A stretch of 45,240 bases of DNA from Yoonia sp. (lineage in GTDB: Bacteria > Pseudomonadota > Alphaproteobacteria > Rhodobacterales > Rhodobacteraceae). Below are positions 7,874 to 15,338 of this stretch, in pieces (position 1 is the stretch's first letter; every line of letters begins with the position of its first letter). The notes under the pieces are model-generated. The model saw only the letters and a program-made list of their open reading frames with translations. It had not been told where the DNA came from and did not search any database. The DNA is taken from contig NZ_JANQTS010000069.1 in NCBI RefSeq assembly GCF_030731595.1, forward strand, positions 1-45,240, read 5' to 3'. The translations under genes were made by a program, and so were the position numbers.

Positions 7874-8788
7874 ATGGATCTTTCTTCAATCAACCCGATC
7901 CTGCTTTTGGCCTCGCTGATGGTCGCGGCCACCCCGATCATGCTGGCCGCCATCGGTGAACTGGTGGTCGAACGCGCGGGCGTGCTGAACCTTGGGGTCG
8001 AAGGGATGATGATCACCGGCGCCGTCTGCGGCTTCGTTGTGGCCGTGAACACAGGCTCGCCTTGGGTCGGTTTTATCGGGGCCGCGGTTGGCGGGGCGCT
8101 TTTGTCGCTGATATTCGGGTTTCTTACGCAGTTCCTGATGTCGAACCAGGTTGCGACCGGCCTTGCGCTCACGCTTTTCGGGCTTGGGCTCTCGGCGCTG
8201 ATGGGGCAAGGTTATATCGGGATCAAGGCGCCCGCTTTCCCCGATTGGGACATTCCGCTTTTGGGCGATATTCCGGTGATCGGGCCGATCGTGTTCCAGC
8301 ATGACCCGATGGTCTATGTCGGGCTCGCCATCGTTGCCGCTGTCTGGGCCTTTTTGAAGTATTCCCGCGCAGGACTGATTCTGCGCGCGGTGGGCGAAAA
8401 CCACGAAGCGGCACACGCGCTTGGCTATCACGTGATCCGCGTGCGCATGTTGGCGATCATGTTTGGCGGGGCCTGTGCGGGGCTTGGCGGGGCTTATCTG
8501 AGCCTTGTGCGCGTGCCGCAATGGACCGAAGGGATGACCGCCGGTGCAGGCTGGATTGCCTTGGCGATTGTTGTTTTTGCAAGCTGGCGTCCGGGGCGGC
8601 TTTTGCTGGGTGCTTATTTGTTCGGCGGCGTGACAGTGCTTCAGCTTAACCTGCAAGCAGCGGGCGCTGCGATTGCTGTCGAATATCTTTCTATGGCGCC
8701 CTATCTGGCAACCATCGCAGTTCTTGTTATTATGCGGGCTGGACGAGCACCTGGATCACTGGGCCAATCATTCCATGCCTCACGTTGA
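7874..8788 (+). CDS. ABC importer permease, subunit 2 (BMP-type nucleoside/purine system)
   Basis: A 304-residue permease, shorter than its partner, as is usual for the second subunit of this group. Family landmarks are PIMLAAIGELVVERAGVLNLG followed by EGMMITGAV (the NLGVEGMM motif), the SNQVATGLALTLFGLGLS stretch and the coupling loop RAVGENHEAAHALGYHVIRV. ATG at 7874 was chosen because it gives the expected N-terminus (MDLSSINPILLLAS). No good Shine-Dalgarno precedes it, so initiation may depend on re-initiation after the small membrane gene that ends 19 bases upstream. The open frame extending back to 7799 is inside that gene and is ignored. Confidence 0.92.
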   Translation: MDLSSINPILLLASLMVAATPIMLAAIGELVVERAGVLNLGVEGMMITGAVCGFVVAVNTGSPWVGFIGAAVGGALLSLIFGFLTQFLMSNQVATGLALTLFGLGLSALMGQGYIGIKAPAFPDWDIPLLGDIPVIGPIVFQHDPMVYVGLAIVAAVWAFLKYSRAGLILRAVGENHEAAHALGYHVIRVRMLAIMFGGACAGLGGAYLSLVRVPQWTEGMTAGAGWIALAIVVFASWRPGRLLLGAYLFGGVTVLQLNLQAAGAAIAVEYLSMAPYLATIAVLVIMRAGRAPGSLGQSFHASR

Positions 8789-8818
8789 GGCGACATCAAG
8801 ACCACCAAGGGGATTAGT

Positions 8819-9892
8819 ATGAAAATCAAAACAGTTTTGACCGGCGCAACGCTTGCGTTCGGTCTTGCAACAGGGGCGGTTGCGCAAGACAAGACGACCG
8901 TCGGTTTCGTCTACGTTGGCCCGATCGGCGACGGCGGCTGGACTTACGAGCACAACAAAGCCCGTCTGGCCGTAGAAGAGCATTTTGGCGATGCGGTTGA
9001 AACCGTCTATGTTGAAAGCGTGCCAGAAGGTCCCGACGCAGAGCGCGTCATGACGCAGATGGCGCTGCAAGGTGCGGACCTGATCTTTACCACATCATTC
9101 GGCTACATGGACCAGACGATCAACGTCGCGGCGCAATTCCCTGATGTAAAGTTCGAACACGCGACAGGCTACAAGCGCGCCGATAACGTCTCGACTTATT
9201 CGGCCCGTTTCTATGAAGGCCGCGCTGTCCAAGGCCATATCGCGGGCCAGATGACCGAGAGCAACATCATCGGTTACATCGCCTCCTACCCGATCCCCGA
9301 AGTCATTCGCGGCATCAACTCTGCCTATATCCACGCCAAGGAAGTGAACCCTGACGTCGAGTTCCGGATCGTCTGGGCTTACACATGGTTCGACCCTGCA
9401 AAAGAAGCCGAAGCCGCCACTGTTCTGATCGAACAAGGCGCTGACGTGATCCTGCAGCACACTGACTCCACTGCACCTCAGGCCGCCGCACAGGCCGCAG
9501 GCAATGTGGTCACATTCGGTCAGGCATCGGATATGGCTGAATTCGCACCATTCCCGCGCGTGTCCTCGATCATTGATGACTGGGCCCCCTACTACATCGC
9601 CCGCACCCAAGCGGTCATCGATGGCACATGGGAAAGCACCGACACATGGGACGGCATCGGCCCAGGCATGGTGGCAATCGGTGAAATCACCGACGCGGTT
9701 CCTGCTGATGTGAAAGCCTCTGCCGAAGCGCTGATCGAGCGCCTGCGCACAGGCGAATACCACGCCTTCACAGGCCCGCTCAACCGTCAGGACGGCTCTG
9801 TCTGGCTGGCTGATGGCGAAATCGCCGACGACGGTACGCTGGCTGGCATGAACTTCTATGTCGAAGGCATCACTGCAGAAATTCCGCAGTAA
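8819..9892 (+). CDS. BMP-family periplasmic substrate-binding protein (purine/nucleoside ABC importer)
   Basis: A 357-residue periplasmic binding protein of the BmpA/PnrA family. It has a signal peptide (KIKTVLTGATLAFGLATG, with likely cleavage after AVA before QDKTTV) and no lipobox cysteine, so it is probably soluble rather than a lipoprotein. Family motifs are VGFVYVGPIGDGGWTYEHN, TTSFGYMDQTINVAAQFPD and the domain 2 segment TDSTAPQAAAQAAGN. It is the last gene of the operon, 30 bases after the permease and directly before a strong terminator. It would select the substrate. The operon context points to a purine that feeds xanthine dehydrogenase; the ligand cannot be read from the sequence. 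Confidence 0.93.
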   Translation: MKIKTVLTGATLAFGLATGAVAQDKTTVGFVYVGPIGDGGWTYEHNKARLAVEEHFGDAVETVYVESVPEGPDAERVMTQMALQGADLIFTTSFGYMDQTINVAAQFPDVKFEHATGYKRADNVSTYSARFYEGRAVQGHIAGQMTESNIIGYIASYPIPEVIRGINSAYIHAKEVNPDVEFRIVWAYTWFDPAKEAEAATVLIEQGADVILQHTDSTAPQAAAQAAGNVVTFGQASDMAEFAPFPRVSSIIDDWAPYYIARTQAVIDGTWESTDTWDGIGPGMVAIGEITDAVPADVKASAEALIERLRTGEYHAFTGPLNRQDGSVWLADGEIADDGTLAGMNFYVEGITAEIPQ

Positions 9893-9911
9893 GCACACCA
9901 AGACTTTCGGG

Positions 9912-9943
9912 AAAGGCCCCGCCACTTTGGCGGGGCCTTTTTT
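9912..9943 (+). terminator. Rho-independent terminator of the xdh-ABC importer operon
   Basis: A perfect 13-bp stem (AAAGGCCCCGCCA at 9912-9924 with TGGCGGGGCCTTT at 9928-9940), a 3-nt loop CTT and a T-run (TTTTTT, 9938-9943). It lies 20 bases after the binding-protein stop. Confidence 0.95.
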
Positions 9944-10046
9944 GTTGCGGCAGAAAGATCGCAGAAATGCCCGCCAGCCCTTGCGCGTGCCCTGTCAGGC
10001 TCTCATGGTCGCGCCCAAGAAATGAACGCAGAAAAGGGGCCTTGGC

Positions 10047-10895
10047 ATGACAGACACACTCGCATTGTTGGGCGTCAAAGGCGGGCCAGCGATCCGCCCC
10101 CGCTCGCATATGCCGACATCCATGCTGCTGCGCTTGGCCGGCAAAAATATCCTGATTGATGCCGGCCTTGGGGTCACGCGGGGCATCTGCGACCAAGGTG
10201 TCGGTCTCACCCAGATCGACCTGATCGTGATCACCCATCTGCATTCGGATCACTATCTGGAACTCGGGCCGCTGTTTCACACCGCATGGACCGCAGGCTT
10301 GAACCGCACCGTTCCTGTGATCGGGCCAAAGGGTCTGGACAGATACTGGGCCGGTTTTCAAGACAGCATGGGTTTTGACATCGACCTGCGCATCCGCGAT
10401 GAGGGGCGCTGCGACTTCAACAGCCTTGCAGACATCCTGACCATCGAAGGCACGTCGCAGTTTGCTGACATCACCCTGCGTACCATGCGCAACGTGCACC
10501 CGCCCATCACTGACAGCTTTGCACTGCGGTTCGAGACCGCCGAAAAAGCGGTCGTGCTTTCAGGCGACACAGCCTACATGCCTGAAATGGCAACCTTTGC
10601 AAAAGGTGCAGACCTTTTGGTGCATGAAGCCATGCTGCGCGACGGGGTCGAGGCGCTTTGTGCGCGGATGACCAACGGGGACGAGCGGTTGCGGACCCAC
10701 ATCCTGCGCAGCCATACCGATGCGGTGGATGTGGGGCGGATCGCGCGGGACGCTGGAATCAAACAACTTGCCCTCAATCACTTTGTCCCTGACGGCGATC
10801 CCGACTTTACAGACCAGCATTGGGAGACAGCCGTGCGCCAGCATTGGGACGGGCCGCTCTTCTTGGGCAAAGACGGGATGAAGATCACGCTGTGA
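10047..10895 (+). CDS. Metallo-beta-lactamase-fold hydrolase (RNase Z/YtnP-like group)
   Basis: A 282-residue cytoplasmic MBL-fold enzyme. Zinc ligands are visible in order: THLHSDH (HxHxDH), MRNVHPPI (third-site histidine), LSGDTAYM (bridging aspartate) and LALNHFVPDGD (final histidine). The layout, with the substrate loop HSDHYLELGPLFHTAW and a short insertion before VHPPITDSFALRF, resembles the RNase Z-like or arylsulfatase-like branch rather than glyoxalase II, but the substrate cannot be assigned. It follows the operon terminator and so has its own transcription start. A 74-base gap separates it from ettA on the same strand. Confidence 0.82.
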   Translation: MTDTLALLGVKGGPAIRPRSHMPTSMLLRLAGKNILIDAGLGVTRGICDQGVGLTQIDLIVITHLHSDHYLELGPLFHTAWTAGLNRTVPVIGPKGLDRYWAGFQDSMGFDIDLRIRDEGRCDFNSLADILTIEGTSQFADITLRTMRNVHPPITDSFALRFETAEKAVVLSGDTAYMPEMATFAKGADLLVHEAMLRDGVEALCARMTNGDERLRTHILRSHTDAVDVGRIARDAGIKQLALNHFVPDGDPDFTDQHWETAVRQHWDGPLFLGKDGMKITL

Positions 10896-10969
10896 GCCGC
10901 AACGCATTGCCCCTGCCACGCACCATCGCTATCTAGGGGCCAACTCATAGCTTAGCGGAGCGTCAGCAG

Positions 10970-12625
10970 ATGGCAGCCAATCAATTCGTCTATTTCATGG
11001 ACGGCGTGTCCAAAACCTATCCCGGCGGCAAGAAGGTGTTTGAAAACATCCGCCTGAACTTTCTGCCCGGGGTAAAGATCGGCGTGGTGGGTGTGAACGG
11101 GACCGGTAAATCGACCCTGATGCGGATCATGGCCGGACAAGACAAGGATTTCGCAGGCGAGGCTTGGGCCGCTGAAGGTGCGCGCGTGGGGTATCTGCCG
11201 CAGGAGCCCGAACTCGACCCCAACCTCACTGTGCGCGAAAACGTGATGCTGGGCGTGGCCGACAAGAAGGCGATCCTTGATCGCTATAACGAAGTTGCCA
11301 TGAACTATTCCGAAGAAACCGCCGACGAGATGGCGCAGTTGCAGGACGAAATCGACAGCCAGAACCTCTGGGATCTGGACGCGCAGATCGACATCTCGAT
11401 GGAGGCATTGCGCTGCCCGCCTGATGATGCCGATGTCACCACGCTTTCGGGCGGTGAAAAGCGCCGTGTCGCGCTGTGCAAGCTGCTGCTTGACGCGCCC
11501 GACATGCTGTTGCTTGACGAACCGACCAACCACTTGGACGCGGAAACCATCGCGTGGCTGCAACAGCACCTGATTGATTACAAAGGTACGATCCTGATCG
11601 TTACCCACGACCGCTATTTCCTTGATGCGATCACCGGCTGGATTCTGGAACTCGACCGCGGGTCGGGTATCCCGCACGAGGGCAACTATTCCAGTTGGCT
11701 CGAGGCCAAGGCAAAACGGCTGGAGCGCGAAGCGAAGGACGACAAATCCAAGCAGCGCACCCTGCAACGGGAACTGGAATGGATGCGCCAAGGGGCGAAA
11801 GCGCGGCAAGCCAAATCCAAGGCGCGCATCAGCGCCTATAACGATCTGGCCAACCAGTCCGAACGCGAAAAGATGGGGCGCGCCCAGATCATCATCCCCA
11901 ATGGGCCGCGTCTTGGGTCCAAAGTGATCGCGGTCGAAAACCTCAAGAAACACATGGGCGACAAGCTCTTGATCGAAGGGCTGAGCTTCGACCTGCCCCC
12001 CGGCGGCATCGTTGGTGTCATCGGGCCGAACGGCGCGGGCAAATCGACTCTATTTTCCATGCTGACAGGTCAGGCCGAACCCGATGAAGGCACGGTCGAG
12101 TACGGCGAAACTGTTAAACTTTCCTACGTCGATCAGTCGCGCGACGCCTTGAACCCTGACGCAACCGTCTGGGAAGAAATCACCGGCGGTGCGGAAATCA
12201 TCGAACTCGGCGATGCGTCCATGAACTCGCGTGCCTATTGCTCGGCGTTCAACTTCAAGGGCGGGGACCAGCAGAAAAAAGTCGGCCTGCTGTCGGGCGG
12301 CGAACGCAACCGTGTCCACATGGCCAAACTGCTGAAATCCGGCGGCAACGTCCTGCTGCTTGACGAACCGACCAACGATCTGGACGTTGAAACGCTGCGG
12401 GCCTTGGAAGACGCTTTGGTCGATTTCGCAGGCTGTGCGGTGGTGATCAGCCACGACCGCTTTTTCCTTGACCGGATCTGCACGCACATCCTTGCCTTCG
12501 AAGGGGACGCGCATGTGGAATGGTTCCAAGGGGCCTTTACCGACTACGAAGAAGACAAGAAGGCACGGCTGGGCGCGGATGCACTGGAACCGAAGCGGAT
12601 GAAGCACAAGAAATTCGTGCGCTGA
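10970..12625 (+). CDS. ettA: Energy-dependent translational throttle protein EttA (ABC-F ATPase)
   Basis: EttA binds the ribosomal E site and gates the first elongation steps according to ATP/ADP level. The 551 residues hold two ABC domains: Walker A GVNGTGKST and GPNGAGKST, signatures TLSGGEKRRVALC and LLSGGERNRVHMA, and Walker B LLLDEPTNHLDAET and LLLDEPTNDLDVET. Both catalytic glutamates are present. The linker between the domains carries the basic stretch EWMRQGAKARQAKSKAR, typical of the EttA subfamily, which separates it from Uup and YheS. No transmembrane segment is present, consistent with ABC-F. Length is close to that of the E. coli protein. It shares one base with the next gene (TGATG). 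Confidence 0.95.
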   Translation: MAANQFVYFMDGVSKTYPGGKKVFENIRLNFLPGVKIGVVGVNGTGKSTLMRIMAGQDKDFAGEAWAAEGARVGYLPQEPELDPNLTVRENVMLGVADKKAILDRYNEVAMNYSEETADEMAQLQDEIDSQNLWDLDAQIDISMEALRCPPDDADVTTLSGGEKRRVALCKLLLDAPDMLLLDEPTNHLDAETIAWLQQHLIDYKGTILIVTHDRYFLDAITGWILELDRGSGIPHEGNYSSWLEAKAKRLEREAKDDKSKQRTLQRELEWMRQGAKARQAKSKARISAYNDLANQSEREKMGRAQIIIPNGPRLGSKVIAVENLKKHMGDKLLIEGLSFDLPPGGIVGVIGPNGAGKSTLFSMLTGQAEPDEGTVEYGETVKLSYVDQSRDALNPDATVWEEITGGAEIIELGDASMNSRAYCSAFNFKGGDQQKKVGLLSGGERNRVHMAKLLKSGGNVLLLDEPTNDLDVETLRALEDALVDFAGCAVVISHDRFFLDRICTHILAFEGDAHVEWFQGAFTDYEEDKKARLGADALEPKRMKHKKFVR

Positions 12626-12990
12626 TGCAGTTGGGGGTCGCGATCATCTGCGCGCTTGTCATTGCAGGCGTCGCCTACTTTGCAGACCTCCCGACTTTGG
12701 CGGGGGCCCATCCGCGTTGGGCGGATCAGGTCCTGCTATCGGGCGTTATCATTGGAACGGTGCTCGCGATTGTGACTATCCGGCTGCCGCAGAAGGTACG
12801 CGCAATCGGATTTATCGTCTTGGCGATCATATCATATCTGGTCGCAGCATACGGCAAATCGAGGTTCGCAGCCTCTTATGCCGAAGATACCTTGGCGGGC
12901 CAGATGTGGTATTTTGGCTGGCATGCGGTTTGTACGTTCTTGGTGGCTGGAGTGATTTCAGGCACCTACAGACAGCTTAAAGCAGGCTAG
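12625..12990 (+). CDS. Small integral membrane protein of unknown function, coupled to ettA
   Basis: A 121-residue, very hydrophobic protein with about four predicted spans (VAIICALVIAGVAYF; VLLSGVIIGTVLAIVTI; AIGFIVLAIISYLVAAYG; WHAVCTFLVAGVISGTY). The ATG at 12625 was chosen because it overlaps the ettA stop (TGATG); earlier in-frame starts lie inside ettA. No family is recognised. Translational coupling to ettA suggests co-expression but gives no function. Confidence 0.7.
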   Translation: MQLGVAIICALVIAGVAYFADLPTLAGAHPRWADQVLLSGVIIGTVLAIVTIRLPQKVRAIGFIVLAIISYLVAAYGKSRFAASYAEDTLAGQMWYFGWHAVCTFLVAGVISGTYRQLKAG

Positions 12991-13098
12991 AACGTCCGTG
13001 TTACAGTTCATATGCTTCAGGCAACAATCAGCACGATTTCGGGCTTTTGGGTAATTTCGCTTGCTTTTTTAAGCGTTAAGCCCCATGTGTGCGGTGCA

Positions 13099-13214
13099 GA
13101 CGTTATCCAATTCGACCCACTGTTTTCCTACTCGGCTACAGTCTTTCGATCTTGCACTGACTACGCCAAGCTGTCGCACTTTCGCGGACAGCATTGAAAA
13201 CAAAGGAAAACACG
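13099..13214 (+). promoter_or_regulatory. Structured 5' leader of cold-shock gene 1 (same element as at 13549-13660)
   Basis: This region aligns over its whole length with the leader of the next csp gene, from GACGTTAT to the Shine-Dalgarno. Two hairpins are common to both. The first is ACTGT (13119-13123) with ACAGT (13138-13142). The second is GCTGTC (13170-13175) with GACAGC (13187-13192) around the loop GCACTTTCGCG, which can extend by two inner G-C pairs. In the other leader the second stem is CCGCT/AGCGG around GCACTTCCGCG, so pairing is kept while the stem sequence changes. AAGGA (13203-13207) is the likely ribosome site. It is a candidate temperature-responsive leader. Confidence 0.65.
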
Positions 13215-13421
13215 ATGGCCAATGGCACCGTGAAATGGTTCAACTCAACTAAAGGCTTCGGCTTTATCGCTCCTGATGGCGGCGCGAAGGACGTATTCGT
13301 CCATATCTCCGCTGTAGAGCGTTCCGGCCTGACCGGCCTGAAAGACGACCAGAAAGTCACTTTCGACATCGAAGCTGGCCGTGACGGCCGCGAGTCTGCG
13401 GTGAACCTGGCGCTCGCGTAA
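13215..13421 (+). CDS. CspA-type cold-shock RNA-binding protein 1
   Basis: A 68-residue single cold-shock domain that binds single-stranded RNA/DNA and melts mRNA structure at low temperature. RNP1 is [11 protein letters not shown] and RNP2 is [10 protein letters not shown]; the N-terminal [13 protein letters not shown] is diagnostic. ATG at 13215 follows AAGGA by seven bases; an in-frame ATG at 13194 has no ribosome site and would add seven residues. The protein is nearly identical to the product at 13661, differing mainly at the ends and at V/N in the QKVTFDI/QKVNFDI segment, so the pair is a tandem duplication. GC-rich inverted GCGCGC arms at 13443-13462 may form a weak hairpin after it. 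Confidence 0.95.
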   Translation: MANGTVKWFNSTKGFGFIAPDGGAKDVFVHISAVERSGLTGLKDDQKVTFDIEAGRDGRESAVNLALA

Positions 13422-13528
13422 GCGGCCCAAACGAACACGGTGGCGCGCGGGTTACTGCGCGCTACTACACCCTGCGATTGTTCACTTCTCGCAGCGCATC
13501 CCCCCAGATTTGTTGATTTTGTTGCCGG

Positions 13529-13560
13529 TTGTGTCATAATGACACAGCGACGTTATACTA
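13529..13560 (+). promoter_or_regulatory. Promoter of cold-shock gene 2 with a perfect 17-nt palindrome between the -35 and -10 boxes
   Basis: TGTGTCATAATGACACA (13530-13546) is a perfect palindrome around a central A. It lies just upstream of TTATAC (13553-13558), a plausible -10 box; TTGTGT (13529-13534) could serve as a -35 with an 18-nt spacer. A dimeric regulator bound here would cover the promoter. The first csp gene has the matching TTATCC but no palindrome, so the two copies are likely controlled differently. The regulator is unknown. Confidence 0.45.
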
Positions 13561-13660
13561 TCGACCACTGTCTCCCTCCTCGGCCCAGTCCTTCGATCCA
13601 AGTTTGACCGAGCCACGCCGCTGCACTTCCGCGAGCGGAAAATATAAGGAAGACAAGGAC
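13549..13660 (+). promoter_or_regulatory. Structured 5' leader of cold-shock gene 2 (same element as at 13099-13214)
   Basis: The leader shares blocks with leader 1: GACGTTAT, TCGACC, ACTGT, CTCGGC, CAGTC and TTCGATC, and the loop GCACTTYCGCG. Hairpin 1 is ACTG (13567-13570) with CAGT (13586-13589). Hairpin 2 is CCGCT (13618-13622) with AGCGG (13634-13638). AAGGA at 13647 and again near 13655 can serve as the ribosome site. The leader length would be about 90-100 nt if transcription starts just after TTATAC. Confidence 0.65.
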
Positions 13661-13870
13661 ATGGCTTCAGGCACTGTCAAGTGGTTCAACACCACCAAAG
13701 GTTATGGTTTTATCGCTCCTGATGGCGGCGCAAAGGACGTATTTGTCCACATTTCAGCCGTCGAACGCTCCGGACTCACCGGGTTGAAAGATGACCAGAA
13801 GGTCAACTTCGACATCGAAGCCGGGCGTGATGGGCGGGAAAGCGCCATCAATTTGACGCTCGCCGACTAA
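13661..13870 (+). CDS. CspA-type cold-shock RNA-binding protein 2
   Basis: A 69-residue cold-shock domain with RNP1 [11 protein letters not shown] and RNP2 [10 protein letters not shown], starting [19 protein letters not shown] at 13661 was chosen because the conserved domain starts there and AAGGA-type ribosome sites precede it. It differs from the neighbouring copy by a few substitutions (S/N near the N-terminus, T/S and F/Y in the first strand region, and INLTLAD at the end), which points to an older or selected tandem duplication. The leader is conserved but the upstream control region carries a palindrome that copy 1 lacks. Confidence 0.95.
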   Translation: MASGTVKWFNTTKGYGFIAPDGGAKDVFVHISAVERSGLTGLKDDQKVNFDIEAGRDGRESAINLTLAD

Positions 13871-13899
13871 GGCGATCTTTTCGTTTGATCATTAAGATA

Positions 13900-13920
13900 G
13901 GGCGCCAGCGCTTGGCGCCC
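13900..13920. terminator. Hairpin between convergent csp2 and tesA-like genes, possible bidirectional terminator
   Basis: GGGCGCCA (13900-13907) and TGGCGCCC (13913-13920) form a perfect 8-bp stem with a 5-nt loop. Neither side has a true T-run, so it may act only weakly or as a 3' end protector. It sits exactly between the two converging genes. Confidence 0.5.
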
Positions 13921-13939
13921 TGTGTCGGTCGGGCCCAGG

Positions 13940-14626
13940 CTAAGGCTGCTGTCCGCTGGTTTGCCCCCGTGCAGCCGCGACAAGCTTGAGCACTTCAGGG
14001 CCAATCGCCGCGACGATTGCACCCACACCAGCGGCATTGGGATGAATACCGTCACCCTGCAAAAAGGCGGACATTCCCTCTGAGGATCCCGCTGCTTGTC
14101 GCAGCCCAGATGCAAAATCGGGATAGAGCGGGATGTCATATGCGGTTGCCAGAGCCGCGTACATGCCTTCGAATTCTTGCTTGTAGGCTTGTCCATAGTT
14201 TCCACCAACCGACAGTCCGACCAACAGCATCGCGACGCCTGCGTCTTGTCCGGCGGCCAGTATGCCGTCCAGATTGGACCGGCTGACGGATGGATCGAGC
14301 CCGCGCAAGTAATCGTTTCCGCCCAAGGTCACGATCATCGCGTCAACTTCGGGTGTCAGCGTCCAGGCAACGCGGCTCAGCCCGCCTGCCGTGGTATCGC
14401 CCGAGACGCCTGCATTCACGATCGCGACGTCTGCACCTTGCTCTTTGAGCCATGCCTCGAGTTGCGGCACGAAACCTTCGCCTTGGGCCAATCCATAACC
14501 CGCGGTCAGGCTGTCGCCCAAGGCGGCCACGGTAATGGTCTCTGCCTGCGCCATGCCTGCCGTGATCAAAACAGCGACACTCAGGTTGCTGATGCGCGAA
14601 ACGGCCCCATATGCAAGGGAACGCAC
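13940..14626 (-). CDS. tesA: Secreted SGNH/GDSL esterase (TesA-like arylesterase/thioesterase)
   Basis: A periplasmic ester or thioester hydrolase. The SGNH blocks are all present: block I ALGDSLTAGYG with nucleophile Ser39, block II NAGVSGDTTAGG, block III TLGGNDYLRG, and block V GDGIHPNAAG with catalytic Asp192 and His195. A signal peptide is seen (NLSVAVLITAGMAQA, with cleavage before ETITV). I chose GTG at 14626 since it gives a basic n-region (VRSLAYGAVSRIS) ahead of that signal; the frame stays open further upstream but there overlaps ybbA. It is divergent from ybbA with only 19 bases between the starts, the same tesA/ybbA-ybbP pairing known in enterobacteria. The start is uncertain; the function is solid at family level. 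Confidence 0.85.
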   Translation of the reverse strand: MRSLAYGAVSRISNLSVAVLITAGMAQAETITVAALGDSLTAGYGLAQGEGFVPQLEAWLKEQGADVAIVNAGVSGDTTAGGLSRVAWTLTPEVDAMIVTLGGNDYLRGLDPSVSRSNLDGILAAGQDAGVAMLLVGLSVGGNYGQAYKQEFEGMYAALATAYDIPLYPDFASGLRQAAGSSEGMSAFLQGDGIHPNAAGVGAIVAAIGPEVLKLVAAARGQTSGQQP

Positions 14627-14645
14627 CCGATAAAAGGCCCTACCA

Positions 14646-15338
14646 ATGACTGCCCCTGTCCTTACCATTTCGAACGTCAATCTGTCGCTTGATGGCAACG
14701 CAGGCCGCGTTGACATCCTGCACGACATCTCGCTCGAGGTCGCAGAGGGTGAGACATTGGGCCTTGTCGGGCCAAGTGGTTCGGGCAAGTCGTCGCTCCT
14801 TATGTTGATGGGCGGGCTGGAACAGGCGTCATCTGGCAAGATCATGGCGCTGGGCCAGGACCTTACCGCGATGAACGAAGACCAGCTTGCTCTCTTTCGT
14901 AGGGATAATATGGGGGTGGTGTTCCAATCTTTCCACCTGATCCCGACAATGACGGCGCTGGAAAATGTCGCAACCCCTTTGGAACTGGCTGGTGCCAAAG
15001 ATGCCTTTGCCCGCGCAGAGGCGGAATTGAGGGCCGTGGGTCTTGGCGACCGGATCGACCATTACCCGAGCCAGATGTCTGGCGGCGAACAGCAGCGCGT
15101 GGCCCTTGCCCGCGCCTCTGCCCCCCGTCCGCGCATCTTGCTCGCCGATGAGCCCACAGGCAATCTGGATGAAACCAACGGGCAGGCCATCATTGATTTG
15201 CTCTTTGACCTACGCGACCGGCATGGTGCCACGTTGATCATGGTCACCCATTCGGCCGAACTGGCGAACCGCTGCAACCGCGTGGTGCGGCTGCGCGACG
15301 GGCGTATTGATCCCGCGATGGCAAAGGCCGCAGAATGA
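14646..15338 (+). CDS. ybbA: YbbA-type ABC transporter ATP-binding protein (LolD/MacB group)
   Basis: A 230-residue single ABC domain that partners an FtsX-like permease. Walker A GPSGSGKSS, Q-loop VVFQSFHLIP, signature MSGGEQQRVALARA, Walker B ILLADEPTGNLDE and switch histidine VTHSAEL are intact. The GxGEQQRVALARA and ADEPTGNLD wording is typical of the LolD/YbbA/MacB branch, which powers periplasmic conformational work or extraction rather than classical import. Its stop overlaps the permease start (ATGA). A weak promoter-like pair, TTGCTG (14586-14591) and ATATGC (14609-14614) with a 17-nt spacer, would lie inside the divergent esterase gene. Confidence 0.93.
   Translation: MTAPVLTISNVNLSLDGNAGRVDILHDISLEVAEGETLGLVGPSGSGKSSLLMLMGGLEQASSGKIMALGQDLTAMNEDQLALFRRDNMGVVFQSFHLIPTMTALENVATPLELAGAKDAFARAEAELRAVGLGDRIDHYPSQMSGGEQQRVALARASAPRPRILLADEPTGNLDETNGQAIIDLLFDLRDRHGATLIMVTHSAELANRCNRVVRLRDGRIDPAMAKAAE

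Noticed and set aside
13012-13197. Possible 61-codon gene upstream of csp1
   Set aside because: It overlaps the conserved csp leader and its hairpins, has no ribosome site, and is not preserved in the second leader.
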